Positions 1 to 9,264 of a stretch of DNA of 64,000 nucleotides are shown here, piece by piece. The position numbers and the translations under genes were made by a program. The notes beneath the pieces are model-generated. The model did not search any database, was not told the origin of the DNA, and saw only the letters and a program-made list of their open reading frames with translations. Positions within the stretch are counted from its first letter, which is position 1. Each line of letters begins with the position of its first letter. Source of the stretch: Polyangium spumosum (GTDB taxonomy: Bacteria; Myxococcota_A; Polyangia; Polyangiales; Polyangiaceae); the NCBI RefSeq assembly GCF_009649845.1, contig NZ_WJIE01000010.1, forward strand, positions 186,001-250,000, in the 5' to 3' direction.

Positions 1-2489
1 GGGCATTGCGGCGGTTCGGCGTCGAGTCGCCCGAGACCGACGAGGCCGTCCAGGCGGCGACGAGGCGCGAAATGGAAGGGATCCAGGCGCTCCTCGGAGA
101 CAGGCCCATCGAGTCGCTCGTCGAAGCGCCCGTGATGGCCGATCCCGAGCACAACGCGCTGATGGGCATCCTGAACGAGCTCCTGTCCTGCTCGTACATC
201 GGCAGGCCCGCGGTGTTCCCGCTCAGCGCCATGCGGGCCGTCTCCTATTCGCTTCGCCACGGCAACTCCCCCGAGTCCTGCTTCTCGTATAGCTGCTACG
301 CCATCCTCCTCGTGGCGTTTGGCCAGATCCCGACGGCCGTCGCGATCTCCGAGCTCGCGCTGGCGGTGAACGAGCGCTTCGGCGACGCCGCGACGAGGGG
401 CCGCCTGCTCCACGTGCACGGCAATCACATCCAGTTCTGGCGCAAGCATTACCGCGCGTGTTTCCCCGTCATCGAACGCGCGTTCGAGGCCTGCCTCGCC
501 GTCGGGGACTTCGTCCACGCGGGCTTCATCTCCCACGCGATCACGTGGCTCTCCGTGGAGCGTGGTGAATCACCCGCCGACGTCCTCCGGACTTGCGAGC
601 GCTTCGCGGCGTTCGCGAGGCAGAGCCGGAACGAGCCTATCTTGCTGGGGATCCGGACGGTGCAGCAGTTCGTGAAGAGCCTCGAGCGGCACGCGCACCC
701 GGAGAGGCCCCTCGACGACGAGCAGTTTCGCGGCGAGGATTGCCTCGCGGCCCTCGGGCGCGCGGGCTTCGGCCCCGGCGTCGCGTTTTATCACATCATG
801 GTGCTCGTCCTGCATTACATGGCCGGGCGCCACGACGAGGCGCTGGCCTCCGCCGAACGCGCGCGAGAGATCCTCGGCTGCGTGATGACCTTGCCCATCG
901 AGGTCACCTTTCATCTGCACGAGGCGCTCGCCCTGCTCGCGCGGGGCCCCGCCGCGGATCCGGAGGCCGCTCGCCGGGAGCAGCAGCGGATCGACGAGAG
1001 CCTCGACAAACTCGCGCGGTGGGCCGAGCACGGCCCCGAGAACTACGAGCACAAGCATTGCCTCCTGCGCGCGGAGGCGGCGCGCGTCGCCGGGCGCCAC
1101 CTCGAGGCCGACGACCTCTACGATCGGGCGATCGTGTCCGCGCGGGAAGGTGGCTTCACGCAATACGAGGCCCTCGCGAACGAGCTCGCCGGCAAGGCCC
1201 TCCTCGCGCGCGGCAGGCGACACCTCGCGCCGGTGTACCTGCGCGCGGCGCACGCGGCCTACGTTCGATGGGGCGCGGCGCAGAAGGCCGAGCGCCTGGC
1301 GGAGGCGTATCCACAGATCGTCCCCGCCGGTCCCCTGCAATCGCCTGCGACGTTGCAATCCTCGACCGCCGCGAGTGGCTCGGGGGCCCGTGGGATGAGC
1401 GGCGTCGTCGACACCGCCACCGTCCTGCGCCTCGGGCAGGCCCTCGCCGGGGAGACAGAGCTGCCGAAGGTGATCGAGCAGCTCATGCGGATCGTGCTCC
1501 ACAATGCGGGCGCCTCGCGGGGATGTCTGCTCCTCGACAGGGGCGGCGTGCTCCGGATCGAGGCGACGATCGCGGTCAGCCCGGACGTCGTCACAATCCG
1601 CGACGGCGGCCCGATGGAGGAGAGCGCCGATTGGCCCGTCTCCGTGCTCCGGTATGCGGCGCGCACCCGGGAGGTCGTGGTGGTGGGCGACGCGGCGGCC
1701 GATCCGCGCTTCACGAAGGAAAGATCCTCGCCCGGCCGCGGGCTCCTCTCGATTCTTTGTGTCCCGCTCGTGCATCGGCGCCGCCTCGTGGGCTTGCTTC
1801 ATCTCGAGAACGGCCTCGCCCGTGACGCCTTCGGCGCCGAACGGATCGAGTTTCTGGAGCTGCTCTGCGGGCAGGCCGCGACGGCGCTGGAAAATGCGCT
1901 CCTCTTCGGGCGCCTTCAGGAGACGAGCGACGCGCTCCGGCGATCGAACGAGCGGCTGGAGGCCGACGTCGCAAAGCGGACCCAGGATCTGCGCGAGGTC
2001 AATACGCGGCTCACGGAGGAGCTCGAGGAGCGAGCCCGCGCCGAGCACGAGCGCGCGGCTCTTCAGGAGGAGATCATCCGCGTGCAGACCGATCTCCTCG
2101 CCGAGCTCTCCACGCCGCTCATCCCCATCACGGACGACATCCTGGTGATGCCGCTCGTCGGCGCGATGGACGCGCGGCGCGCGGAGCGGGTGATGGATAC
2201 GGTGCTCGTCGGGGCGTCCACGAGCGGGGCAAAGGTGGTGATCATGGACATCACGGGGATGAAGACGGTCGACGACGAGGCCGCGTCCGCGCTGATCCGC
2301 GCGGCCTCCGCGCTGCGCCTGCTCGGCATGCAGGCGTGGCTCACGGGCGTGCGAAAGGAGGTCGCCCAGACGCTCATCGAGCTGGGGATCGACCTCGGCG
2401 ACATCCTCACGTTCGGGAGCCTGAAACGAGGCGTCGCGCACGCCGCGCGCCTCGCGCGGGAGAACCCGCGGGGGAGGGGGGCGCGCTGA
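1..2489 (+). CDS. C-terminal part of a large GAF-STAS signalling protein (5' truncated by window)
   Basis: The frame is already open at the left edge, so the gene starts upstream; about 828 codons are visible. The first ~450 residues are Ala/Leu-rich and helical, like the TPR-type region that follows the ATPase module in the big kinase-ATPase-GAF regulators of myxobacteria. A GAF domain follows (about residues 470-640, including CVPLVHRRRLVGLLHLENG), then a charged coiled coil (~640-695) and a C-terminal STAS domain (~695-815, MDITGMKTVDDEAASALIRA) of the RsbR type found in stressosome-like partner switching. By eye alignment, the D-S/D-T phospho-acceptor of STAS domains reads D-D here. The N-terminal kinase/ATPase part is inferred, not seen. 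The gene ends in a large palindrome. Confidence 0.8.
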   Translation, partial: ALRRFGVESPETDEAVQAATRREMEGIQALLGDRPIESLVEAPVMADPEHNALMGILNELLSCSYIGRPAVFPLSAMRAVSYSLRHGNSPESCFSYSCYAILLVAFGQIPTAVAISELALAVNERFGDAATRGRLLHVHGNHIQFWRKHYRACFPVIERAFEACLAVGDFVHAGFISHAITWLSVERGESPADVLRTCERFAAFARQSRNEPILLGIRTVQQFVKSLERHAHPERPLDDEQFRGEDCLAALGRAGFGPGVAFYHIMVLVLHYMAGRHDEALASAERAREILGCVMTLPIEVTFHLHEALALLARGPAADPEAARREQQRIDESLDKLARWAEHGPENYEHKHCLLRAEAARVAGRHLEADDLYDRAIVSAREGGFTQYEALANELAGKALLARGRRHLAPVYLRAAHAAYVRWGAAQKAERLAEAYPQIVPAGPLQSPATLQSSTAASGSGARGMSGVVDTATVLRLGQALAGETELPKVIEQLMRIVLHNAGASRGCLLLDRGGVLRIEATIAVSPDVVTIRDGGPMEESADWPVSVLRYAARTREVVVVGDAAADPRFTKERSSPGRGLLSILCVPLVHRRRLVGLLHLENGLARDAFGAERIEFLELLCGQAATALENALLFGRLQETSDALRRSNERLEADVAKRTQDLREVNTRLTEELEERARAEHERAALQEEIIRVQTDLLAELSTPLIPITDDILVMPLVGAMDARRAERVMDTVLVGASTSGAKVVIMDITGMKTVDDEAASALIRAASALRLLGMQAWLTGVRKEVAQTLIELGIDLGDILTFGSLKRGVAHAARLARENPRGRGAR

Positions 2490-2611
2490 GAGGGTATTCC
2501 ACAGGCTGCTGCGCGGCGCGATGCGTCGGTCGGACTCGCTCAGCGTACAAAGTACGCCTCGCTCGCCCTCCCTAGCCTCGCGCCGCTCGCGACGCCTGTG
2601 GAACACCCTCT
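2489..2611. repeat. Large nested palindrome between convergent genes
   Basis: The outer arms 2489-2506 (AGAGGGTATTCCACAGGC) and 2594-2611 are inverted copies with one mismatch. The next ~20 bp on each side (GGCGCG-containing) also pair imperfectly, and a further dyad around GCGTACAAAGTACGC sits at the centre. It overlaps the stop of the upstream gene and ends 25 bp before the stop of the convergent gene. It could act as a bidirectional terminator without a T-run or be a dispersed palindromic repeat. No second copy was found in this window. Confidence 0.6.
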
Positions 2612-2635
2612 GAGGACGCGCCCCTCCTCGGGGGC

Positions 2636-4684
2636 TCACTTCTCGTCGAACACGTATTCGTGCTGCGCGTCGCGGATCGTCAGCGTCCGCTTCTTCTCGC
2701 CGCTGCCCACCACGAACTCCAGGCCCGTCATCCCCGGCGTGATCGTGAGGAACGAGATCGAGCCGTCCGGGTTCTTCCGCGACGCGACCTCGCCCTTCCA
2801 TTCACCGAAATCGAACGTCGTCGCTCCGCCTGCCCGCGAAACCTTCACGTCGCCGAGCGCCGCGTTCGTGTAATGGGCCGCGAGCTTCGCGGATTCGGCG
2901 GCGTCGGCGGGGATGGTGAGCAGCTTGCGGTCGGCCGCGAGCTGGTCGAAGAACATCTTGCCCATCGTCGTGATCTCCGCGTCGGCCTCGGGGCGGCCAT
3001 TGAAGAGCACCTCGAGCAGCTTGCGCTGGAAGATGGTGCGGATGAGCCAGCCGGGGTCGCCGTTCGTCAGCACCACCGCGCCGACGCCGTGCTCGGGCAG
3101 CCACATCATGTCGCTGTGAAAGCCGATCATGTCGCCGCCGTGGTGCACCACGGTCACGCCCCATTTCTTGTCGACCATCAGGCCCATGCCGTAACTCGCG
3201 TCCCGGTTCAGCGCGACCTGCGGCGCGCGGCGCGCGAGCAGCGGCTCCTTCGAGATGTATTGCTTGCCGTCCGGCAGCTTGCCCTCGGCGAGCTCCATCT
3301 GGACGTATCTGAGCACGTCGTTCACCGTGCTCCAGGCGCCGCCCGCCGGGCGCACCGGGATCACGGCCTCGTTCACCACGCCCACCGCCTTCGCCGGCTT
3401 GCCGTCGACGTCCGGCGCGTGCGCGACCGCGTAGTTGCCCGTCTGCCCGCGCTTGAAATCGAAGGTCGCCGACTTCATGCCGAGCGGCTCGAAGACCAGC
3501 GTGCGCATCGCCTCGTCATACGCCCGGCCGAGGTCGAGCTTCGGGAACACGACGTGCCCGCCGATGAAGCCCGCCGCGGCGGCGAGCGGGTTCGAATACT
3601 GGAAGAGCTCGCCGAACTTGCTCGTCGGTTGCATCGTCCCGAGCGTCGTCATCGCGCCCTCGGGCGTCACGCCTCTCCACTGGAAGAGCCATTCGAGGTC
3701 CTGCCGCGGCAGCCCCGTGCACGCGCAGATCAAATGCTTCACGAGCACCCGGCTCGTCGTGTCCGCGTCCCCGAGCTTGAACGAAGGCAAGAGGCTCGTC
3801 GCCGTCGTCTCCCAGCCGAGCTTCTTCTCGTCGACGAGCTTGGCGAGCATGAGCGTCGTCAATGCCTTCGTGTTCGACGCGATGATGTATTTCGTGTCCG
3901 CGTCGACGGGCGTCTTCTTGCCGAGCTCCCGCACGCCGAAGCCGCCCGCGAAGACCACCTTGCCGCCCTGGACGAGGCCGATCGAGACGCCGGGCACGCC
4001 GAGCTTCTGCTGCGCCGCCTCGACGAACTTGCCGAGCTCCGCGATACGCGCCTGATCGAGCGGGTTCGCCGTCTTGCCCGCGAACGACTCGCGCTCGCGC
4101 CCCTTGGGCAAGAGGCGGCCGTAGATCAGCCCGGTCTGCGAGGCGCGTTTCTCGCCGACGGCCTGCGCCATGTCGTAGATGATCACGGTCCACATGTCGT
4201 TCGCGAACCGGACATTGACCCCGACGTCGCGCTTCTCGTTCGGCGACGTCTGGTAGTCGTAGAAACGAATGCGGGTCCAGCCGTCCTTGTCGGGCGCGTC
4301 GAGCGTCGTCTTGAGCGGCCATTTCGGCTCCTGACCATAAGCCGCCCACGCGAGCGCGAGGGCGGCGTCCGCGTCCTTGGCCTTCACGTCGACGAGCACA
4401 ATGTGGTTGCCCGCCTCGGGCGCCTCCAGGATCGTCGCCTGGCCCCGCACCGTCATCGTCCAGCCGGAGGGCGCGATGAACGTGTTGCCTGCGGCGGTGG
4501 TCTTCGGCGTATCGGCGGCGAGTTTTTCGCTCGCGAGCGCGGCCGGCGAGGGGGCGGGGGACGTGGTGGGCGCGGCGGTCGCGGCGGGCGAGCCGGTGGG
4601 CGCCGGCGATGCGGTCGGAGCCGGCTGCGGCGAGGATGAACAAGCGGCGACGGTGACGAGGGCGAGTGGCAGGAACGAGCGCAT
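2636..4684 (-). CDS. Serine beta-lactamase/penicillin-binding-like hydrolase lipoprotein
   Basis: This 682-aa protein begins MRSFLPLALVTVAACSSS, a lipoprotein signal with the lipidated Cys at 15; the open frame extends further upstream but lacks a signal there. A Pro/Ala/Thr linker (16-50) and a ~150-residue N-terminal domain of unknown type precede a class C beta-lactamase/DD-peptidase fold. The nucleophile motif SNTK is at 270-273, the YSN motif at 363-365 and the third motif HHGGD at 514-518. Proteins of this class (EstB, Pab87 and serum LACTB relatives) act as esterases or D-amino acid peptidases more often than as true beta-lactamases, so the substrate is open. The envelope location is inferred from the lipobox. 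It is convergent with the STAS gene. Confidence 0.85.
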   Translation of the reverse strand: MRSFLPLALVTVAACSSSPQPAPTASPAPTGSPAATAAPTTSPAPSPAALASEKLAADTPKTTAAGNTFIAPSGWTMTVRGQATILEAPEAGNHIVLVDVKAKDADAALALAWAAYGQEPKWPLKTTLDAPDKDGWTRIRFYDYQTSPNEKRDVGVNVRFANDMWTVIIYDMAQAVGEKRASQTGLIYGRLLPKGRERESFAGKTANPLDQARIAELGKFVEAAQQKLGVPGVSIGLVQGGKVVFAGGFGVRELGKKTPVDADTKYIIASNTKALTTLMLAKLVDEKKLGWETTATSLLPSFKLGDADTTSRVLVKHLICACTGLPRQDLEWLFQWRGVTPEGAMTTLGTMQPTSKFGELFQYSNPLAAAAGFIGGHVVFPKLDLGRAYDEAMRTLVFEPLGMKSATFDFKRGQTGNYAVAHAPDVDGKPAKAVGVVNEAVIPVRPAGGAWSTVNDVLRYVQMELAEGKLPDGKQYISKEPLLARRAPQVALNRDASYGMGLMVDKKWGVTVVHHGGDMIGFHSDMMWLPEHGVGAVVLTNGDPGWLIRTIFQRKLLEVLFNGRPEADAEITTMGKMFFDQLAADRKLLTIPADAAESAKLAAHYTNAALGDVKVSRAGGATTFDFGEWKGEVASRKNPDGSISFLTITPGMTGLEFVVGSGEKKRTLTIRDAQHEYVFDEK

Positions 4685-4816
4685 GGCGCGCAATCTACAC
4701 GCGCTTGGTCCCGGGGCAAATCCGACCTGGGGACGCTCGCCGAGACCGTGCTTGCTTCGTAGCCCGAACGAGCGGATCATGCGCCTGTCGAGTCGAGCTC
4801 ACCAGGAGAGATGAAG

Positions 4817-5365
4817 ATGGCACAGAGGGCGATGTACAGCTTCAGGGGAGATACCCGCGACGACGCGACGGTCCGGGATCATGGCGGCTTCGCTCCGAAG
4901 TTCATGCTGGAGAAGCACGCCGGTGGGTTCGACGGTTACGTCGCGTGCGGGAACAAGACCGCGCGAAGACTCGGCTGCAACTGCCCGGGCACGACCGAGG
5001 CGGATCTGTTGCGAGGGGGGCGCAACGAGTTCCTGAAGATCATGGAGAAGCCCATCAACCTCCAGGCCCACGTGATGTTCAACAAGGCCGGGTACATCTC
5101 GACCGCGCTCAACGCGGACGAGACCTACGCCGGCCATCAATACAGGATGGGCGGCCTGATGTACGAGTATTCGATCCAGGAGGCCGCCGCGCGGTTCCGC
5201 ATCGCGGCGAAGATCCCGGGGCTCGTCAACGGCTGGAGGGTGTACCTCGACCACGTGAACATCGGGCAATCCGAGCTCATCGCCATCACGCCGCGCGGCG
5301 GGGTGGAGTTGACCTTCATCTCGCCGGTGCCGTACAGGTACATCACGCACGTCGGGTTCAAGTGA
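4817..5365 (+). CDS. Putative ADP-ribosyltransferase-fold protein (R-S-E clade motifs)
   Basis: A 182-aa protein with no signal peptide. ATG 4817 is chosen over ATG 4811 because AGGAG at 4804-4808 lies 8 nt before it and only 2 nt before 4811. Three separated motifs match, in order, those of cholera/pertussis-type mono-ADP-ribosyltransferases: FRGDTR (Arg10, compare YRxDxR), GYISTAL (Ser95-Thr96, the STS strand) and GQSELIAI (Q151-S152-E153, the catalytic Q/E-x-E loop; pertussis toxin S1 also reads QSE). The spacing fits the fold. If active, it would transfer ADP-ribose from NAD+ to an unknown target. No immunity or delivery gene is adjacent. Motif recognition was by eye; the rest of the protein is unfamiliar. 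Confidence 0.55.
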   Translation: MAQRAMYSFRGDTRDDATVRDHGGFAPKFMLEKHAGGFDGYVACGNKTARRLGCNCPGTTEADLLRGGRNEFLKIMEKPINLQAHVMFNKAGYISTALNADETYAGHQYRMGGLMYEYSIQEAAARFRIAAKIPGLVNGWRVYLDHVNIGQSELIAITPRGGVELTFISPVPYRYITHVGFK

Positions 5366-5374
5366 GCGCCCCGC

Positions 5375-6928
5375 TCACTCGTGGTGGGCCCGGGGCAGCT
5401 CGTATTCGAGCAGGATGGCGCCGCCGGCCTCCGTGAAGAACAGCGTCTTCAGATCGATCAGCGCCCGCGCCGGCTGCGCGCCGCCCTCCGTCGTGACGCC
5501 GTAGGCGCGCACGAGCTCCGCGCCGATCCCCTGCACGACCACGCCGACGTTGAAATCGTAGGCCACGGGCGTCACCAGGTAATCGAACGCCTGGAAGTAC
5601 CGGAGCATGTCCTCGCCCGACTGCACGAACAGGTAATTGCCGCCGCGGCTGCTCGAGATCGCGTGGATCACCGATTGATGGAAATTCTCGCCGACGCCGA
5701 GCGCGGTCAGGCCGACGCGGCGACGCGCCTGCTCCTGCACGAGCCGCTCGAGCGAGGTGGTGTCCGTCACGCCCGTGTTGAGGCCCGCGTCCGAGATGAG
5801 GATCACGCGGTGCTCGTAGCCGGGCAGGCGGTCCACGTTCTCCCGCACGAGCGTGAACCCGTCGCGCAGGCCGGCCTCGAGGTTCGTCGAGCCACGCGTC
5901 TGGAGCGCCCGCACCTTCGTGATGAGCGCCTCCTTGTCGCCGACGGGCGCGGGCCGGACGAGGATCTCGCTGTTCGTTTCGAAGAGGACGATGGAGAGGA
6001 CGTCCTCCTCGTCGAGCTCCTCGATCGTCCGGACGAGCGCGTCCTTGGCCCATTCGAGCCGCGATTTCTCGGTGCCGTCGTCGGCGCTCATCGAGCCGCT
6101 GACGTCGAGCACGACCGAGAGGTTCAGCGGATCGCGCTCGAAGAGCGCGGCGGTCATGGCGGAGCTCATGCCGAGCTGCACGTAAAGCCGTCGTTTCTCG
6201 GCATCCACCGCCACGGCGGGATTCACGCACACGAGGGCGCGGCAATCCGCGGCGCGGGTGAGGGGGAGGGAGAATTCGCGCAAGAACCCCTCGATGGTGA
6301 GCACCTCGGCTTTGGGCACGTGCTGGTCGCGCACGAGCTTTCGGAAATACCCGAAGCCCTGCGCCCCGCCGCCGGTCACGGCGAGCCCCCCCGCGGGCGC
6401 AGCCGCCAGGAAGAACCCACCACCACCCCACGTGCGCAGGCGCGTGGGTTGCGTGTATCCGCCGACGGGATCCCGGGCCTGCTCCATGTTCGCGGCGAGG
6501 GCGCGCACGAGGTCCATGACCTCCGCGATGTCGCGATCGGCGCGGAGGCGCGAGTTTTGAAGGATTTGCGTGTTCAGGGTCCGTATCTCGTTCTGCAACG
6601 AGGAGGCGACGGCCTTGCGGGGCGCGGCGCAGCCGGTCGTGATGTGATCCCAGGGGAGATGGATGGGGCGCGGGCAGGCCTTTTCGTATCGGCCGAGGAA
6701 ATCCACGACGGTCTGGGCCGTCTGCGCCAGGAAAATCGTCTTCTCGATGCCAGGATCGGTGGCGACGAGGCCGGGAGGCCCGAGCGGAGGGATATTGACG
6801 AAGCGGGTCTCGGATTCGACGCGTGCAGTATCTGCGCGCTCGTAGCGGTAGGTCACGTCGACGCGAGGTTCGGCGAGCGCAGGCTGCGCGAAGAGGACGA
6901 GCGTCGCGAGGAACAAGATGATTTGCAT
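5375..6928 (-). CDS. Secreted von Willebrand factor A (VWA) domain protein
   Basis: The start is set by AAGGAGG eight bases before ATG 6928; the upstream extension of the frame has no coding character. The 517-aa product has a Sec signal peptide ending FAQPALA, a ~230-residue N-terminal region and a VWA domain whose MIDAS begins at VLDVSGSMS (D-x-S-x-S, around residue 271). A later VILISDAGLNTG strand carries the acidic metal-site residue. VWA domains bind ligands through a divalent metal. Compared with YfbK-type proteins it keeps the VWA plus a C-terminal domain ending in HHE. It is convergent with the ADP-ribosyltransferase-like gene and divergent from the antiporter. The partner is unknown. 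Confidence 0.85.
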   Translation of the reverse strand: MQIILFLATLVLFAQPALAEPRVDVTYRYERADTARVESETRFVNIPPLGPPGLVATDPGIEKTIFLAQTAQTVVDFLGRYEKACPRPIHLPWDHITTGCAAPRKAVASSLQNEIRTLNTQILQNSRLRADRDIAEVMDLVRALAANMEQARDPVGGYTQPTRLRTWGGGGFFLAAAPAGGLAVTGGGAQGFGYFRKLVRDQHVPKAEVLTIEGFLREFSLPLTRAADCRALVCVNPAVAVDAEKRRLYVQLGMSSAMTAALFERDPLNLSVVLDVSGSMSADDGTEKSRLEWAKDALVRTIEELDEEDVLSIVLFETNSEILVRPAPVGDKEALITKVRALQTRGSTNLEAGLRDGFTLVRENVDRLPGYEHRVILISDAGLNTGVTDTTSLERLVQEQARRRVGLTALGVGENFHQSVIHAISSSRGGNYLFVQSGEDMLRYFQAFDYLVTPVAYDFNVGVVVQGIGAELVRAYGVTTEGGAQPARALIDLKTLFFTEAGGAILLEYELPRAHHE

Positions 6929-7112
6929 GGACACCTCCTTGCCGGGCTGGGCCCGTTGGAGAGGAGGAGGCAAGAGAGGCGCCCCGGGGCAGGGGCGCGT
7001 GCCCGCCGCCGCAGCCCGGCGACGCGCTCCGGTCGGCCGTTGGGGCACAAAGTTCTCGCCCAGGGCCATGCCCCCTTGATGTCCCCGGCGCGTGGGCGCT
7101 ACGTCCCGAGGG

Positions 7113-9248
7113 ATGCATGACGTGCACGAGTTCCTCAAGACCCTCGCCATCGTGCTCGGGGTTGCGGCCATCACGACGGTCGTCTTCCAGCGAATCCGCA
7201 AGCCCGTCATCCTCGGCTACCTCATCGCCGGGCTGATCGTCGGGCCCCACCTGCCCTTGCCGCTGAACGCGGACCCCACGACGGTCCGTACCCTCTCGGA
7301 GCTCGGCGTCATCCTGCTCATGTTCGCGATCGGCCTCGAGCTCAACATCGCGAAGCTCGTGCGTGTCGCGCCCACGGCGGGGGTCATCGGCGTCCTGCAG
7401 GTCGCGCTGATGATGTTCGCCGGGGTCGCCGTGGGCCGCGCCTTCGGCTGGACCCAGATCGAGAGCATCTTCGCCGGGGCCGCGATCGCGATGTCGAGCA
7501 CGACGATCATCGCCAAGGTCTTCGAGGAGCTGAAGGTCGCCCCCGCGCTCCGGGAGCTCGTCTACGGCGTCCTCATCGTCGAGGACATCCTCGCGATCCT
7601 GCTGCTCGCCGTGATGACCACCGTCGCGAGCGGCAGCGGGCTCGACGCGACCACGCTCGCCGTCACGACCGGCAAGCTCGTCGCGTTCCTCGTGGGGATG
7701 GTCGTCGTCGGCCTGCTCATCGTGCCGAAGCTGATGCGCGCGGTCGTGAAGATGGGCAGGCCCGAGACCACCGTCGTCACGAGCATCGGGCTCTGCTTCG
7801 GCCTCGCGCACGCATGCGCGGCCATGCATTACTCCGTGGCGCTCGGCGCCTTCGTCGCCGGGGTCCTCATCTCGGAGTCGGGCGAGGGGCACACCGTCGA
7901 GCACCTGATCGTCCCCATCCGCGACATGTTCGCGGCGATCTTCTTCGTGTCCGTCGGCATGCTGATCGACCCGGCGCTCGCGCTCCAGAACTGGGCCGCG
8001 GTGCTCGTGCTGACGGTCGTCGTCATCGTGGGCAAGGTCATCGGCGTGGGGCTCGGCGGCATCGTGACGGGCTGCGGGGTCCGGACGAGCGTGCAAGCGG
8101 GCCTCGGCCTCTCGCAGATCGGCGAGTTCTCGTTCATCATCGTTGGCCTCGGCGCGACCCTCGAGGTCACGCGGCCCTTCCTGTTCCCCGTCGCCGTCGC
8201 GGTCTCCGCGATCACGACGCTGACGACGCCGGCGCTCGTCAAGCGCTCCGAGGCCGCCGCGAAGTACGTGGACGACCGCGTCCCCCGCAGGATCGGCGCG
8301 TTCATTTCGCTCTACAGCGCGTGGGTCGAGCGGGTGCGGAAGGCGCCGCGGTCGTCGACGACGGGCGCGCGGCTCCGCAGGCTCGCCGTGTTGCTCGTCC
8401 TCGACGCCGCGGCGCTCGTGGCGCTCCTCGTCGGCGGCGGGATGTTACGCGGGCGCATCGAGCAGGCGGCCGCCGCGTATTTTGGCCTCGGCCCGCGCGC
8501 CGCGCAGCTCCTCGTCTTCACGGCGGCGGCGCTCGTCGCGCTGCCGTTCGTCTTCGGGGTCGTCCGGTTGACGCGTGGGATCGGCCTCGCCGTCGCGGGC
8601 GTCGATCGCGCGGCAGCCCGGCCCATCGCGCTCGTCGTGCAGCTCGGGCTGCTCGTGGCGGTCGCGACCGTCTCGATCACGGCCGTCGAGCCCTTCGTGC
8701 CGGCGGGCCTCGGCTTCTTGCTGCTCGTGGTGCTCGTCGGCCTCGCCGTCGTCGCGTTCGTCCGGACCGCCCGGCAATTCGAGGTCGAGGTGCAAGCCGG
8801 GGGGGGCCTGGTGCTCGACCTGCTCAAATCGAAGCTCGGGGGCGAGGGAGCGGCGCGGGCGGCGCATGCGGAGGGCCACGCCGCTCTCGGGTCGGCCGGG
8901 GCGAACGAAGCTCCCGCGTTGCTCCTCGGGCTCGGCGCGCCGCGCCTCCTGCGTATCGTCGAGGGCAGCTCGGCCGTCGGGCGCACGCTGGGTGAGCTCA
9001 ACCTGCGCGCGACGACGGGCGCCGCCGTCCTCGCCATCGTCCGCGACGGCCAGGCCTCGATGATGCCCGGCCCCACGGATCGACTGGAGGTCGGCGACGT
9101 CGTCGCGGCCGTCGGCTCCGAGGAGGCGCTCTCGAGCGCGGAGGCGCTCTTCAGCGCGACGGAGCCGGAGCCGGAGCCGTATGCAGACGCGGCGGAGTCG
9201 GGGACACGGCCACGCGCGACGACGAAGGACGATCCGCAGCCTGCGTGA
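7113..9248 (+). CDS. Cation:proton antiporter, CPA2/Kef type, with C-terminal RCK_C (TrkA-C) domain
   Basis: ATG 7113 (MHDVHEFLKTLAIVLG) is preferred to a GTG at 7092. The first ~390 residues form the Na+/H+ exchanger membrane domain of the KefB/KefC family, with the early FQRIRKPVILGYLIAGLIVG motif and multiple hydrophobic segments. Four more hydrophobic segments follow (about residues 420-560), where Kef proteins normally carry a cytosolic Rossmann TrkA-N domain. The C-terminus (~610-700, LRATTGAAVLAIVRDGQ...GDVVAAVGS) is a TrkA-C/RCK_C domain, which usually binds a small regulatory ligand. It should exchange K+ or Na+ for protons at the inner membrane. A lipoprotein gene starts 17 bp downstream. 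Confidence 0.88.
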   Translation: MHDVHEFLKTLAIVLGVAAITTVVFQRIRKPVILGYLIAGLIVGPHLPLPLNADPTTVRTLSELGVILLMFAIGLELNIAKLVRVAPTAGVIGVLQVALMMFAGVAVGRAFGWTQIESIFAGAAIAMSSTTIIAKVFEELKVAPALRELVYGVLIVEDILAILLLAVMTTVASGSGLDATTLAVTTGKLVAFLVGMVVVGLLIVPKLMRAVVKMGRPETTVVTSIGLCFGLAHACAAMHYSVALGAFVAGVLISESGEGHTVEHLIVPIRDMFAAIFFVSVGMLIDPALALQNWAAVLVLTVVVIVGKVIGVGLGGIVTGCGVRTSVQAGLGLSQIGEFSFIIVGLGATLEVTRPFLFPVAVAVSAITTLTTPALVKRSEAAAKYVDDRVPRRIGAFISLYSAWVERVRKAPRSSTTGARLRRLAVLLVLDAAALVALLVGGGMLRGRIEQAAAAYFGLGPRAAQLLVFTAAALVALPFVFGVVRLTRGIGLAVAGVDRAAARPIALVVQLGLLVAVATVSITAVEPFVPAGLGFLLLVVLVGLAVVAFVRTARQFEVEVQAGGGLVLDLLKSKLGGEGAARAAHAEGHAALGSAGANEAPALLLGLGAPRLLRIVEGSSAVGRTLGELNLRATTGAAVLAIVRDGQASMMPGPTDRLEVGDVVAAVGSEEALSSAEALFSATEPEPEPYADAAESGTRPRATTKDDPQPA

Positions 9249-9264
9249 TACCGTCGGCTCCCTC

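Noticed and set aside
570-2801. 743-codon minus-strand frame opposite the GAF-STAS gene
   Set aside because: Arg/Glu/His-rich shadow translation typical of GC-rich DNA, without recognisable domains; the plus-strand frame has clear GAF and STAS motifs.
5358-8096. 912-codon minus-strand frame across the VWA and antiporter genes
   Set aside because: It overlaps two genes with clear domains on both strands; its composition is a shadow of the antiporter.
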